From: Panagrolaimus kolymaensis
Lineage: Eukaryota; Nematoda; Chromadorea; Rhabditida; Panagrolaimidae
DNA length: 64,000 bases
Assembly: GCA_028622995.1 (NCBI GenBank)
Contig: JAJQJQ010000022.1
Coordinates: 2,976,001 to 3,040,000 of the forward strand
Direction of reading: 5' to 3'
Shown here: piece by piece, positions 1 to 17,679 of the stretch
How positions within the stretch are numbered: position 1 is the stretch's first letter
Layout of the letters: each line of letters starts with the position of its first letter
Position numbers and translations under genes: made by a program
Notes under the pieces: generated by a model
The model's database searches: none
What the model was told of the DNA's origin: nothing
What the model saw: the letters and a program-made list of their open reading frames with translations, nothing else

Positions 1-1770
1 AGAGGAAAAAAATTGAAAATTTAACTTTTCTTTAAAGCTATGAATAGAATTGGCTTTTTGAAAAGGGCACCGGTAATCCATCCTCCTCTTCGCTTTTTTA
101 TTCAAAATGCCATCGCGCAGGAAGCTTTATTTTTGATTGTCTTTTTTTCTAAAAGACTCGCTTTTTATATGAAGAAGAAGCAAAATTCTAAAAATAGATT
201 CTTTGAAGTGTATTTTTTATGTTAGAAATAAAGCTTCCCGTGAAAAAAAAAATAATACACACATATGCAAAAAATAAGCAAGCAAGTAAAAAAGCAAGCA
301 AACCAACTCTAAATTCCAAAACGACAATCATCAGCCTTTTTTGGAAGCAAATGAACACGCAAAAAAAGCTCCATTGCCTTTGCTGCTGCTGAATGAATGC
401 GTGCCTCTCGTTGCCCGTGGTGGCAGCATAAAAAATATATATAGCGGTGCCAATAAGAAAGTGTGTCTTTTTCTCTTCTTTTTTCTCGTATGCTTGTTTT
501 CTCCCCTAAGGGGTGGAGGCAGTTGTAGTAGCAGTAGCAGAAGTATGAAGCCAGAAATAACTACGCTAACACACTTGAGTGCCAAAAAAAAGTGAGAGAG
601 AAGTCCATCTTCAGCAACCGAAGAAGAGGGTGTAAAGACACGTTCCATTACTACTTTTCTCTTTTTTCACTTTTTTGAGGATAGTCGATGAAGGCGAAGA
701 CGAAAGAGAAGAAGACAAATGACTCTTTAGAAGAAGGCAAAAAAAAGTAATACTATCAATAATATTTTTCTGTTCCACATTTTTTTTGCTTGCCTTTAAA
801 AGCAATTAAGCTTCTTTTTTCTTGCTCGTCCCATATTGCATGTTTCATGGATAAAGAAGAGAGAGATAAACTTTCAATCTCATTAAAAAATCTCTTCGAC
901 TTCTTTGCTTCTTCTTCATTTAGAAAAAAAAGAAGAGAATCAAAACAGCATAAACACTTTCATTTTTGCCATTTTTTACGCTTTCCTCCTTCTTATTTTC
1001 ATGGACATTTTCAAAAAACTTTCAAACGCTTCGCTTAAAAAAACATGCGTTAAAAAAACTTTTTTTTATTCGTAAATTCCGAGAGTCGTGAAGTTGTTGT
1101 AGATGGAAACTGACTTTCAGTTAGTTGTTGTTGCTGTTATTATAAGCGGGTTGTTGCCTTCAGCTGCCACATTTGCATCAAACAAATCCCCGAGAAATAA
1201 ATGTGTTATAAACCTCATAAAATTTATTTTATTTTTTGTTGCCCATCAAAACGATGAGGCCACAGTCACTGAGCGACTGAAAATTCCATATTATTCAAAG
1301 TATTTTTTCTCTCTCTTTCCTTCCATCTTTCATCGATAAAAAAAACTTTTTTTTCTGTTAACAAAAAGTTTATTTTTGTATATATTTTTTGTATGTATAC
1401 TACGAGATAGAAAGAAGTCCGCTTCTAAGTAGCTTCTGTCGTTGCTCCCACAATTTTTCTTTGCGTCGTTGTTCCTTTTTTAGTTTCTATTTTATTTATT
1501 ATTATCTTTTTTTGCCATTATAGAATTGAAGAGGAGAAGACAAGAAAATCGTCTTCAAATTGGTTGTGTTGGCTTTTACATATACGTACATCTTTCAACA
1601 ATATTCTTCATTGTTGTTCTTCTTATTTTTTTTACCATCCTCTCTCATTACTTACTTACTTACTTTTGGGTCATGTCGTAGTTTTTAATGATACTGTAAT
1701 AATTGCTTTTCTGAAGAAGACAAGGTTCCGGTAATCTTGGAAACAAACAAGAAAAGATTCTGGGGCTATT
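1..1770. other. Upstream non-coding region, no gene recognised
   Basis: AT-rich sequence upstream of the first kinase exon. It is rich in GAAGAAG-type purine runs and the complementary TCTTCT runs (for example 660-730, 890-950 and 1520-1560). Short open frames occur on both strands, but their translations are low-complexity Phe/Ser/Lys strings without domain or splice support. The promoter and 5' UTR of the kinase gene may lie here. I see no defined element. Confidence 0.6.
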
Positions 1771-8009
<6,239 letters not shown>

Positions 8010-9288
8010 ATGTTTTCTTCGGGTTTCCATTGTTTTTTTTATTCTCTCTCATTTTTTAAATCTTTTATCTTTTTCTCACCAAAATTCTTGCGCTTCTTTT
8101 TTTATTTAGATTCTCCGTAGTCATTCAGGATTTAAAACAGAAAATTTTGTTTGTGTATTACTTTTTTTCATATTCTTAAAAAATAGCAGCATACGTCTCT
8201 AAAGATTTTTTTCTTTTCGCAGAGGGTAAAAAAGGTAAAAGACTTTGACGACAATTTTTATACTAAATATTTTTATAATTAATAAAAAAATTTAAATACT
8301 CTTCCGGTTTTTTCTCGTGTTTACCTTCGTTGTCTGGTCAAATTTTTAAAGTTTATTTTTGTATGAAATTCAAAAAATAATTTTTTTCTTTTACCATTTT
8401 GTCATGATATTGTTTGTAATTATTATAACTCTCTCTCTCTCTCTTTTATATGGTTTGTTTTAAATAGTAATATATTATTTGTAATATGACACATTCAGAA
8501 ATTTGCCCTTTTTTCGACCCCAAAAACCAACAACAACAAATCCTCTGCAATCACATCCTTTCGGTTTACTCTCCTTTATTATTATTTTTTGGATTCTGTC
8601 TCTCTACTCTCTCATATATTTTGCTCTCGACCGGTTAGATATCATTTTTTAAAAAACCTATTTTTAAAGTGTTTAATATTTTTTTGTAAAAATTTTATTC
8701 AATGAGAAAAACAAGTAGAAAACAGGATTTTATCCAAAAAGAAATAAAAAAAATAAAATTTTAACAAAGCTTTAGAATTTCATATTTTATAAATTTATTA
8801 AGAAGAAAAATTTCTGAGAAAGCAGGCCATGATTCTTTTTATTTTTTTCTCTTCTCTTTATTTTTTAAACCTTTTTTATTTCTTTCTCATTCTTGCCGCG
8901 GTGAAATGAATTTTTTCTTTTTAAAATATTTTTTTCTTTATTATTATTATTAATTACTATATACTGTATTCTTTTTTAATTTCATTTTTCTCTTTACTTT
9001 ACTTTGATTGATTTTATAAATTTAATTATATATAATATGTATATTATCGTACAATCATTTTTGATTCGAGATAAATTTAAAAATTTAAAACGAGGCAAAA
9101 CTAAAGTTAAAAAGCATAAGGTTTCTGAATTCATACGATTTTGCAAAAAACTATTTTAGAAAATTTCCAAGGTTTTGAAAAATTATATAAAGAAGATACA
9201 AAAATTGTACATTTTTGAAATCACAAAAATATGTGGGAACTTAAACTCGTCATTGTATCGTTAATTTTTATAAATACTTATTTTAGAG

Positions 9289-9695
9289 TTTGGAATTATT
9301 TTTACTTTATCAAAGCATTTTTTGCTTGAAGTGTAAAAACATTAAATTTTGGTTGCTTCCAAATCGGCACCATAGGATCCGTTTTGAAAAATATCATTGA
9401 AAATGGATGTAAAATAGCTAAAAAAATGATAAAAATAAAGCACTTTTCCTCTGCAATATTTTTTCAAATTCAAAAAGTTTTAAACTAAATTTTATGTTTC
9501 TATGGTTGCTTGATGCATCAAATAAATAAATAATTTCTGGTTGAAGGTCATAATTGGTATGCGATTCAAAATCCTCTTGGCAATAATCCTAAAAAAATAT
9601 AAGAAAAATAACTGGACAAAAAAAATCATATGCTTTAGTGAGCTCGGTAATTCAAAACGAGTTTCACTAATTTATAAGCTTGATACATGTGTTCA
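9289..9695 (+). repeat. Dispersed repeat, copy 1 (about 400 bp)
   Basis: Begins TTTGGAATTATTT and ends at GATACATGTGTTCA. Landmarks shared with the other copies are CACCATAGGATCCGTTTTG, AAAGCACTTTTCCTCTGCAA, ATGGTTGCTTGATGCATC and CATATGCTTTAGTGAGCTC. No coding potential was seen. It may be a non-autonomous mobile element or a diverged tandem array; no obvious terminal inverted repeat or target duplication was found. Confidence 0.85.
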
Positions 9696-9814
9696 AAAAA
9701 AAAAAATGAATGTCAAATGAGGTGCACCTCGTGGATGGCAGTTAAAACAAAAATACAGCATAATTTTAAAATAGATAATTAAAAATAATTGGCTCAAAAA
9801 AACTATATGTCCAA

Positions 9815-9878
9815 TTCAAGACCTAATTCAAACCGTGATTCACTTATGTCTTGCATCAAAGCTTGATACATGTGTTCA
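9815..9878 (+). repeat. Dispersed repeat, 3'-end fragment
   Basis: Only the terminal portion of the 400-bp unit is present: a match to the CCGTGATTCACTTAT motif followed by AAGCTTGATACATGTGTTCA. Confidence 0.7.
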
Positions 9879-10174
9879 GTATGTCAAGAAATCAAAATTT
9901 ATGAATTGCGGCAATTTTTTTTATTTTCCAATTAATTTTTATTTATTTTTTTAACCCTAAAAATGTATGTCGTTTTTAACTGGATGCCTCGAATAACGAG
10001 ATATGAATCCACGAAGATTCATACTCATTAACATAGGTGTTTTTAATGTTCAGAGCCACATAGCTCGATCTGAGACTTATCTTTCACTAAAGAAATGCCG
10101 ATCGATTTTTGTAGATTTAGATGTGATTTATCACTTCTGATAAACAAAATTTTTTAAAAGCTTTCTTACTTATG

Positions 10175-10590
10175 TGTTTGGAATTTATTTACCTTTATCA
10201 AAGCATTTTTTGCTTAAAGTGTAAAAAGATTAATTTTTGAAGGCTTCCAAATCTTCACCATAGGATCCGTTTTGAAAAATATGATTAAAAATGGGTGTAA
10301 AAATGCCTAAACTTCAATAATAATAAAGCACTTTTCCTCTGCAATTTTTTTTCTTATTTAAAAAGTTTTAAGCTAAATTTTATGTTTCTATGGTTGCTTG
10401 ATGCATCAAATAAATAAATAATTTCTGGTTGAAGTCTTAATTGGTATGCGATTCAAAATGCTCTTGGCATAAATTTTTAAAAAATATAAGAAAAATATCT
10501 GAAACAAAAAATCCATATGCTTTAGTGAGCTCCGTAATTCAAAACGTGATTCACTTATTTCTTGCCACTAAGCTTGATACATGTGTTCAT
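10175..10590 (+). repeat. Dispersed repeat, copy 2 (about 415 bp)
   Basis: Full-length copy in the same orientation as copy 1, with scattered substitutions and small indels. It shares the TTTGGAATTTATTT start, all internal landmarks and the GATACATGTGTTCA end. Confidence 0.85.
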
Positions 10591-10873
10591 TTAAAACTTT
10601 AAAAAATCATTAAAAATCATTTTTATTTAAGAAAAAATCAATAAAAATCAAAACCCAACTAATTTTTATGTGCTGAATTTAAAAAACACTACAGCCGCTT
10701 AACTTTTCCTTCAACAAAAATAGTTACGTTCACCTCGAAGTGTTCATTTTTTTCATAGAGTCAATAAATATAAAATTGGATCACAGTTGAGGTGCTTCCA
10801 GGGGACGGAATACAAAATCCTGTTGGGAATAATTTTAATAAATTTAATAAAAAATATTTGGATCAAAAAAATC

Positions 10874-11148
10874 GTCACCATAGGATCCGTTTGGAAAAAT
10901 ATGATTGAAAATGGATGTAAAAATGCATAAAAAGTGATAAAAATAAAGCACTTTTCCTCTGCAATATTTTTTCCAATTCAAAAAGTTTTAAACTAAATTT
11001 TATGTTTCTATGGTTGCTTGATGCATCAAATAAATAAATAATTATTGGTTGAAGGTCTTAATTTGTATGCGTTTCAAATCCTCTTGTCATTAATTTTTTA
11101 AAAATTATAAGAAAAATATCTGGATAAAGAAATCCATATGCTTTATTA
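10874..11148 (+). repeat. Dispersed repeat, copy 3 (truncated)
   Basis: The copy starts at the internal CACCATAGGATCCGTTTG landmark and runs to CATATGCTTTATTAG. It lacks both the 5' quarter and the 3' end found in copies 1 and 2. Confidence 0.82.
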
Positions 11149-14100
11149 GCAATACTGTATTCTATAAAATTACTCATTTATTTAATACTAAAACTTTGAT
11201 TTGTTATTACAAAAAAAAATAATCGTTGCAAATTTTATCTTCAAGACTCTATTTAGATATGTTTATAAATATGGGACATTCATTTCACGATTTTCTTCTT
11301 TTTTATTTAACCCTTACATTTCCAAATATTTAAACCTATAAAAAAATCACTTGACATCATTTCATTACAAAGTACAGACCAAAAAAAGACACAATCAGTT
11401 TAATTTTTTTAAGCACACAATGATGCATACAAAACTTACATTGTAGCTTTCTTTTTACACCCTCCAATGACGTTAGTTCTCTTATCAGTTTTTAAAATAT
11501 ATCTTTTTGCATAGTGAAACACAGAAAAAAAATCATCATTATTTGTTCCCATCTTAAGAAAACAAAAATCTGTTAATTAGCGTGTGAACGATGAAGTTAA
11601 AAATAGCACCCAAAGAAAAAGAATGATTTTTTATTAACGGCAAAAATTTTTTTCGATGAATGATGAAAAACAATAAAATACGCCTAATATAAAAAAGGCG
11701 TCGACCTTGCATTCTAAAAAAATTTGCGATTGTCAAAATTTGAAATCAAGAAGTTTTATTTAAATTTGGATCCCTGACAATCAAGTATTTGGATAAAAGT
11801 TTAACATTTCAATTATTTTTCTTTAAATTTAATTTTCTCAAAATATAACACATTACAGTACACTTTTTTTGAAAAGGAATTTTAGGAACAATAAAATCCG
11901 CATGAGAATTTTAAGCTATAAATTAAGCTTTAATTTGAAATAAAAAAATGTTTGCAACTAAAAACTCAAAAAAGGTACTAAAATTTTGCTTTAATTGACG
12001 CACATGTTCTTGTATGTATTTGAGGGTGAAGATTAATCGCGATTTAACACACCTTATTTACCAAAATTTTATTGAGGGTGTTAGTATTTGAGGTGTTATA
12101 AAGAATTTTAAAAAGATTTAAATTTTATTGAAGGTGGTGGTGGTATGGCAATAGAGGGTTTAGAAAAATAATTTAAAAAAGCTTTTAAAAAATGTAAACA
12201 ACTTTGAAGAAGCGCACCTTTTTTTGATTCAACTAAACACAATTTTTTGTTAAAGAAAAACTTACATTATTTTTTTAAACAAAAAAAATACTTTCAACAA
12301 AGATCATGATTACTTTGTTCCTTAAAAAAGGTCGACTACTTGGAAAATACCCATTTACAAGAACCATCAAAATAAAGAAATTTGACGATTGACAGAACAA
12401 ATTTGAGCAATCAAATCTTTTCATAGTTCATTTCCGTTTTTACTCATAAATAATAAATTTAGTTTCTTTTGAATTGAATGATGATGATCAGAGACATTGA
12501 GAAAGAGCAAAGCAAAAAACAAGTATTATTATTTTTATTACAAAGTTGATACATTAAAAACACACATTCATTCGTTCATTGTAGAAAAAAAGAAGAAAAT
12601 AATAAACCTTTAATTTTTAATTTTTTTTTCATAACTTTTGACGATGATAAAATCAAACGAATGAATGGGGCAAAAGAGCATCAATACGGTATCAAAAATA
12701 AAAAAAAATTATGATGCTATTTTCTTTTTGCACTTGCGTTATGGATTCATTATCTAAGAAATGAATGAATAAATGCCAATGACTCCATTCATTGGAGTGT
12801 TGTTTATCTTTGTTAGCCGCCTCTGATTCATTTACTTGGAATTTATGTAAAAATAATAACAAGTTTACCATAATCAAATTTTATTCAAAATGTGGTATCC
12901 CAATGAGGTTTAAAAACCATTGCTTTTGAGCTAAATTGATCAGTTTTTTAAACCCATGTCTTTGGGGAATTTTTTAAGTTCATGGGTTAATTTTTGTGGC
13001 CAACATTCTCTGAGTCATAACTACATTTTTCTTTTCTTTTTTCTTTTTTGATCTTTCAAGTTTACTGATAACACGTCACTTTTTTTTATTGGTGCGGCGA
13101 ATAAAGGAAACAAAAAAATTATGTCGAAATTAAAGAAGGTTAACAAAAGGAAAACGTTTATAAATGAGAGAACTTTGTGCAGAATGTTTCATTTATGGGA
13201 TCGATGAGAAATTTTTTTTTGTGATGATGTTTTCTTTGATCCAAATTTTTATAGACTTTTTAAAGAAAAATTTTAAGGAGAAGTAAAAATGAGTTAATTT
13301 TTTAATTTGGCCTATAAGTGAAAGTTCTAAAAAAGTTGAAGTTAGAATTTTCATTTTGAGATAATTTAAATAAATCTGGAGTTCAATATTTTTCTTTTTT
13401 TCAACCAAATTAAAAAGAACTTGTATAAAAAAAATTTCTTTATCTAATTTTAGCTTTTTCATTTTCTACCGTATTGTTAATTTCATTTCTAAGTATTACC
13501 TTTAAAAATGAAAAAAATATTATAGAAGGAGACGCATATATTTTTGCTAACCTTTTTTCCAGCAAATTTTTGACGTAAAAGCTCGTTTTTTTATTTGTTT
13601 GTAAAACGAACTTTGGTAGCCGGCGGCATTTACATTTCTTTTTCAAACTATGAATCTTTTTTTTTTGAAAATGAAATACTTCTTTCTTTTGTAGTTCCTT
13701 TTATTTATGGGAATTTTTTTGCTTAACTCAAAATCTTATGCACCAGAACTTTTTTATTTATTTGAATGATGTTGCTGCTGCAAAATAAAATTTAATGTAA
13801 AAAGCTATGAGTTACTTTTTTTGTATTATGAACATTTGTTTTTATCAAAATAAAATAAAAACTGATTGTGAAGTTTCCATCCATTTCCGCTATAATAATT
13901 TTAAGGTTAATAATTTTAAATTCGTGGGAGTATACGGTGGTAGTTATTATATATTTATGAAGGGAAAAAAATTACCAAAAATTAGACGAAGTATTTTGGT
14001 GTTTAATTGCTTTACCTTTTTATAATTATTGTTGCGTGTTTTGGATTATTTTATTTTTTTACAGTAGAAAACTTGCAAAAAAAAATGTGTCTTTTTAAAG

Positions 14101-16108
14101 ACAATGCTATTTTTTACAGGGGCAAATTATCGCTTTTGTGTTTCTTGAACAACTAAGCCAAAAGGGGAACTATATAATTAAGATGCTAAAAATATTTATT
14201 ACTTACTAACAAACAACCCAGTGTGTTTATAATCATATTTATTTGTAATTATTTTGACACCCATTTTTTTTTGTTGTTTATTTGTGTCTTTAACTTTAAA
14301 GAAAAAGTGCGCACACAAGAATAATGAAAAAAAACTTTACTCACGCTTTTTTTTTTATTATTATATTAACTTTTCGCATTTTGTGATTTGAGGACGTCAT
14401 TTGATGATTTATAATATATTGCGTAAATAATCTCTAATAAGTTAACAAAAAATATTTTATGAATGAATGGTTTGAAGTTATAGTAATGTCGTGTTGTTTT
14501 TTTTCCTTTTCAAACAAATGAAGCATATGTTTTGAAGTTTTATATTTAAATATAAAGAGACATCATGAGTCGAGAGAAAAAATGAGACACATTTCCGGCC
14601 TTTCTTCTTTTAATATTATTTTACTTAATCTTTTTTATTTTTTATTTTTATTATGCATTATTTGAGCATCTTCAAATTAACTAACATTGAGGAGTATTAT
14701 TTTGGCCCTAGAAAAAACTCCTTAAAATTATGGTAGAAATTTAATGTAACAAAAATCAACTTATTTTTGTTTATCGAAAAACTTTTAAAGAAATCGTTTT
14801 TACATAAAATTTTAATCAAATTTTTACTGCTAATTTTCTTAAAATGGTAGCTGCTTAAGCAGAATTTTTCTTTTGCATTTACTTGAAATTTGTTTTTCTT
14901 GCAAAAAATTTGCTATAAAAGATACCGTAGACAACCCGCTTATTATGCTATTTCTTTATTTTTTTCATTTTGGGAAACCCTAAGCATCATCCATCCATTT
15001 ATGACATTTAAAGTTTCAGACAAAAAACAAATAACTTTCTTAAAATTGTTGTTTATTTTTTCTTCTTTTTTATCTGCTCCAAAATTAAATAATAATAACT
15101 ACTTTTTAAATTTTCAAAAAAGTGTAGTTTATAGGAAAAATTTCAAGCTATAAAGAGAAAGTAGAATTAAATAAAAAAGGTAAAACAAAATTAAATTATG
15201 CTTTACCGTAATTTCTCTCCTTATTTTCAAAGCTTATAAAACAACATTGCAGATGTTTTAACTACCACCATCGAGAGTTAGCGAAGTTTTCTGCTGTCTT
15301 TGAATGATATCATTGCGGATACTAAAATTGTGTGTGCTCGCTCGTTATCAAACTATTGTAGACTTTCACCCATTGCATAGTTCTTATAATCTTTTGTTTA
15401 TTACCACACCTCCCTCACCATGTCATCAGAAAAAATGGTATAAAAATGAAATCTTTTTCCAATAAAAAACCACCAAACCTTAGATGAAGGAAATAAAGTT
15501 CCGGTAATGTCTTTTTTCTGCAAAAAAAGCATTTTTCAGTAGTTCTCACAAAATATTTTGAAGGCAACATTTTTATAAGAAAATCATATTACCACCTGCC
15601 GCATTTATTTTACCGTTAACTTTTTTATTATTAACACATATACTTAACACTTTTTGGAAATTAAAAACTGCTGCTTTATTCAGTTCAAAGATACTCCTTT
15701 AAAATTCTGGTGTGGCACTAATGATCTCTGAAGAGAAAAAGAACGAAGAAATTTTTTTTTGGGAGATTTAAAAAAAAGGTGTTTACAGGTTATTGCTGTT
15801 ATGCCTCTCTCAACCTTATTTTCTTGTCTTTGGCAAAAAAGATATGTATATATAATAATTTAGGACTCGTTGAACATTTGAACTTTCCCGTTTTACCTTT
15901 CATTACATAGAGAAGGAGGCCTCCCTTTGGTTTTAGTCTTTTTGAGTCAAAAAAAGATTTGGTTATCATTTTAACGTATCTTTTATTTTTGTTTCTTTGC
16001 TCGTGTACAAAAAAACTTTGAAAAATTTTTAAATATTTTTCTTATTAATTTTTTTTTTCAGACTTCTTCTTCCTTCAAAGAAGCAACAACAACCGTAAAT
16101 ATAAAATT

Positions 16109-16836
16109 ATGTTTTCCTCAAATTTATATGGTTCTCCTTCGGCAGCTTTGCTGCCGCCCTGTAATTATTTGCCATCTGCATCAATTTCACCAGATTTTAA
16201 TAATATTTTTCTTAAACCCTCAATATTTCCTGATTTTAATTTGCTTTATCCTACTGCAACAACTTCAATAGCAACGACATCATCATCATCACCTACATTG
16301 AGTGCAGCTTCATATTTTCAACTCCAATCAATTACAAATGAATTAATTGAAGCTGAAAGGCGAAAATTGACAGAATTGGAGCAGCAGTTGGTCACACATC
16401 TTCTTCAAGCTTCAATTTGTCAAAAGCAAGAAGTTCTTCCTGCGAAATCTGTGACTTCAGTGATCACCAAAAAACCTCATCCTCGACCTCATTGTTGCTC
16501 ACAATGTGGGAAACGTTTTCGATTTCACAGTAATTTAGTTGAACACAGAACTGTGCATTTTGATGGCTCTGAACATTATTATTCTTGCCCGTTTTGTCCC
16601 AAAAAATGTCGTTTGAAGGGAAATTTAAAGAAGCATCTTCATAGACATTTTAAAACCCAATTTGAAGTTGATGAGGTAAGAATCTTTGATTTTAAATTTT
16701 GCATATCTTTCGAAAACATAATTAATGATTATATTTATATATTTTTATTTTGTAGGCTTGGCATCAATTATATGGTGGAAGAAGCAAACATCCAAGTGAA
16801 TCAAGCAGCTCTTCCTTTGTCATCATCACCAAATAA
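16109..16836 (+). CDS. Two-finger C2H2 zinc-finger protein
   Basis: Exons 16109-16675 and 16756-16836, both phase 0, give 215 residues. The N-terminal ~115 residues are Ser/Pro/Ala/Thr-rich, with a helical stretch near residues 75-105 (NELIEAERRKLTELEQQLVT). Two adjacent C2H2 fingers follow: CSQCGKRFRFHSNLVEHRTVH and CPFCPKKCRLKGNLKKHLHRH, joined by a non-canonical linker (FDGSEHYYS). The short tail starts AWHQLYGG. The family role is sequence-specific DNA or RNA binding; I cannot assign an ortholog. An acceptor (TTTTTTTTCAG) ends at 16061, so ATG 16109 lies in a spliced leader exon or downstream of a 5' UTR exon; further 5' coding exons are not excluded. AATAAA is at 16921. Confidence 0.8.
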
Positions 16837-17159
16837 AAAAGCACAAAGTTTTAAGTTTTTATTTATATTGGACACAAAATTTGATACACAAATTTTCTTA
16901 ATTTTTCACTTTTATTCTGCAATAAACAATTTTTTTTAAATACACAACATTTATTTTTGTAAAATCAAAATCACAAAAAAAAGAACAAAGTTTTCTGACG
17001 TCAAAAAAAAAGTTTTACGGTGTTTTTTATTTTTCAAAATATTTCAATCATTTCAAATAATGATTACATTTTTTCTGGTGATAAGATGCAATCCTCCCTC
17101 ACTTGATGACGCACATACTTATATCATGATCACCGCCATATAGCATCATATTGCTTAAA

Positions 17160-17314
17160 CTAATCCACCGTTGTTCCAAGTGGTGCAATTCTTTTTGGAC
17201 GTGTTAAACGATGAAATAATCGAGGTGAGAGACGTTTTGCAATATTATTCGATCCCAAAATAAATACCAATGTAAAAAAGTTTGCAAATATTGGTAAAAT
17301 AAAACTTGTCCATT
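17160..17314 (-). CDS. Terminal exon with transmembrane segment, orphan or alternative last exon
   Basis: Read on the minus strand after a TTTCTTTAAG acceptor at 17315-17316, 51 codons run to TAG. The product is a hydrophobic segment (TSFILPIFANFFTLVFILG) followed by a basic tail (LSPRLFHRLTRPKRIAPL). It needs a one-nucleotide overhang from the preceding exon, which is what the MSP-gene exons ending at 18118, 17998 and 17850 provide. It may therefore be an alternative last exon of that gene, or the end of an unrecognised gene. No in-frame partner was found between 17315 and 17560. Confidence 0.45.
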
Positions 17315-17679
17315 CTTAAAGAAAAAAATATTTATTGCCATAATACATACATATAAAGAAAATATACTAAGTTCGACCTAATACAATTAAGCAAAAGAGG
17401 TGCCCATGAAGAGAATACTTTGATTCTTAGATTCAGTGATAACATAAAGAATGAGGAGCGTACATTAAGAAACATATTGCCAGAGAATTGATGGAGATTT
17501 AGGAGATTTAGTGGAGATACTCAACACCTTGTTTACCACTGTTTATAACACTTTGCGTCGCTTACGTTGATGAAACTTTTGTTGTCGTTGGAATTGTGGT
17601 CGTTGGAATTGTTGTCGTTGGATCTCTATAACGTTGGCGTTGAACTTTGTTTTTAGTTCGATATGACGGTGGACCTCGT

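Larger units (their letters stand above)
8010..16061. other. Kinase 3' UTR and long gene-poor interval
   Basis: AT-rich sequence. 8010 to about 8290 is likely kin-1 3' UTR with AATAAA at 8281. A CT-dinucleotide run lies near 8430-8446. A repeat family occupies 9289-11148. The open frames seen here (for example 11554-11736 and 13193-13646 on the minus strand, 13807-14025 and 14890-15153 on the plus strand) are Phe/Lys/Asn-rich with no domain or splice support. No gene is called. Confidence 0.6.

Noticed and set aside
331..1339. Several open frames on both strands upstream of kin-1
   Set aside because: Low-complexity Phe/Ser/Lys translations that overlap each other on opposite strands, with no domain or splice structure.
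8431..8446. CT dinucleotide run
   Set aside because: Ordinary short microsatellite, too short to matter.
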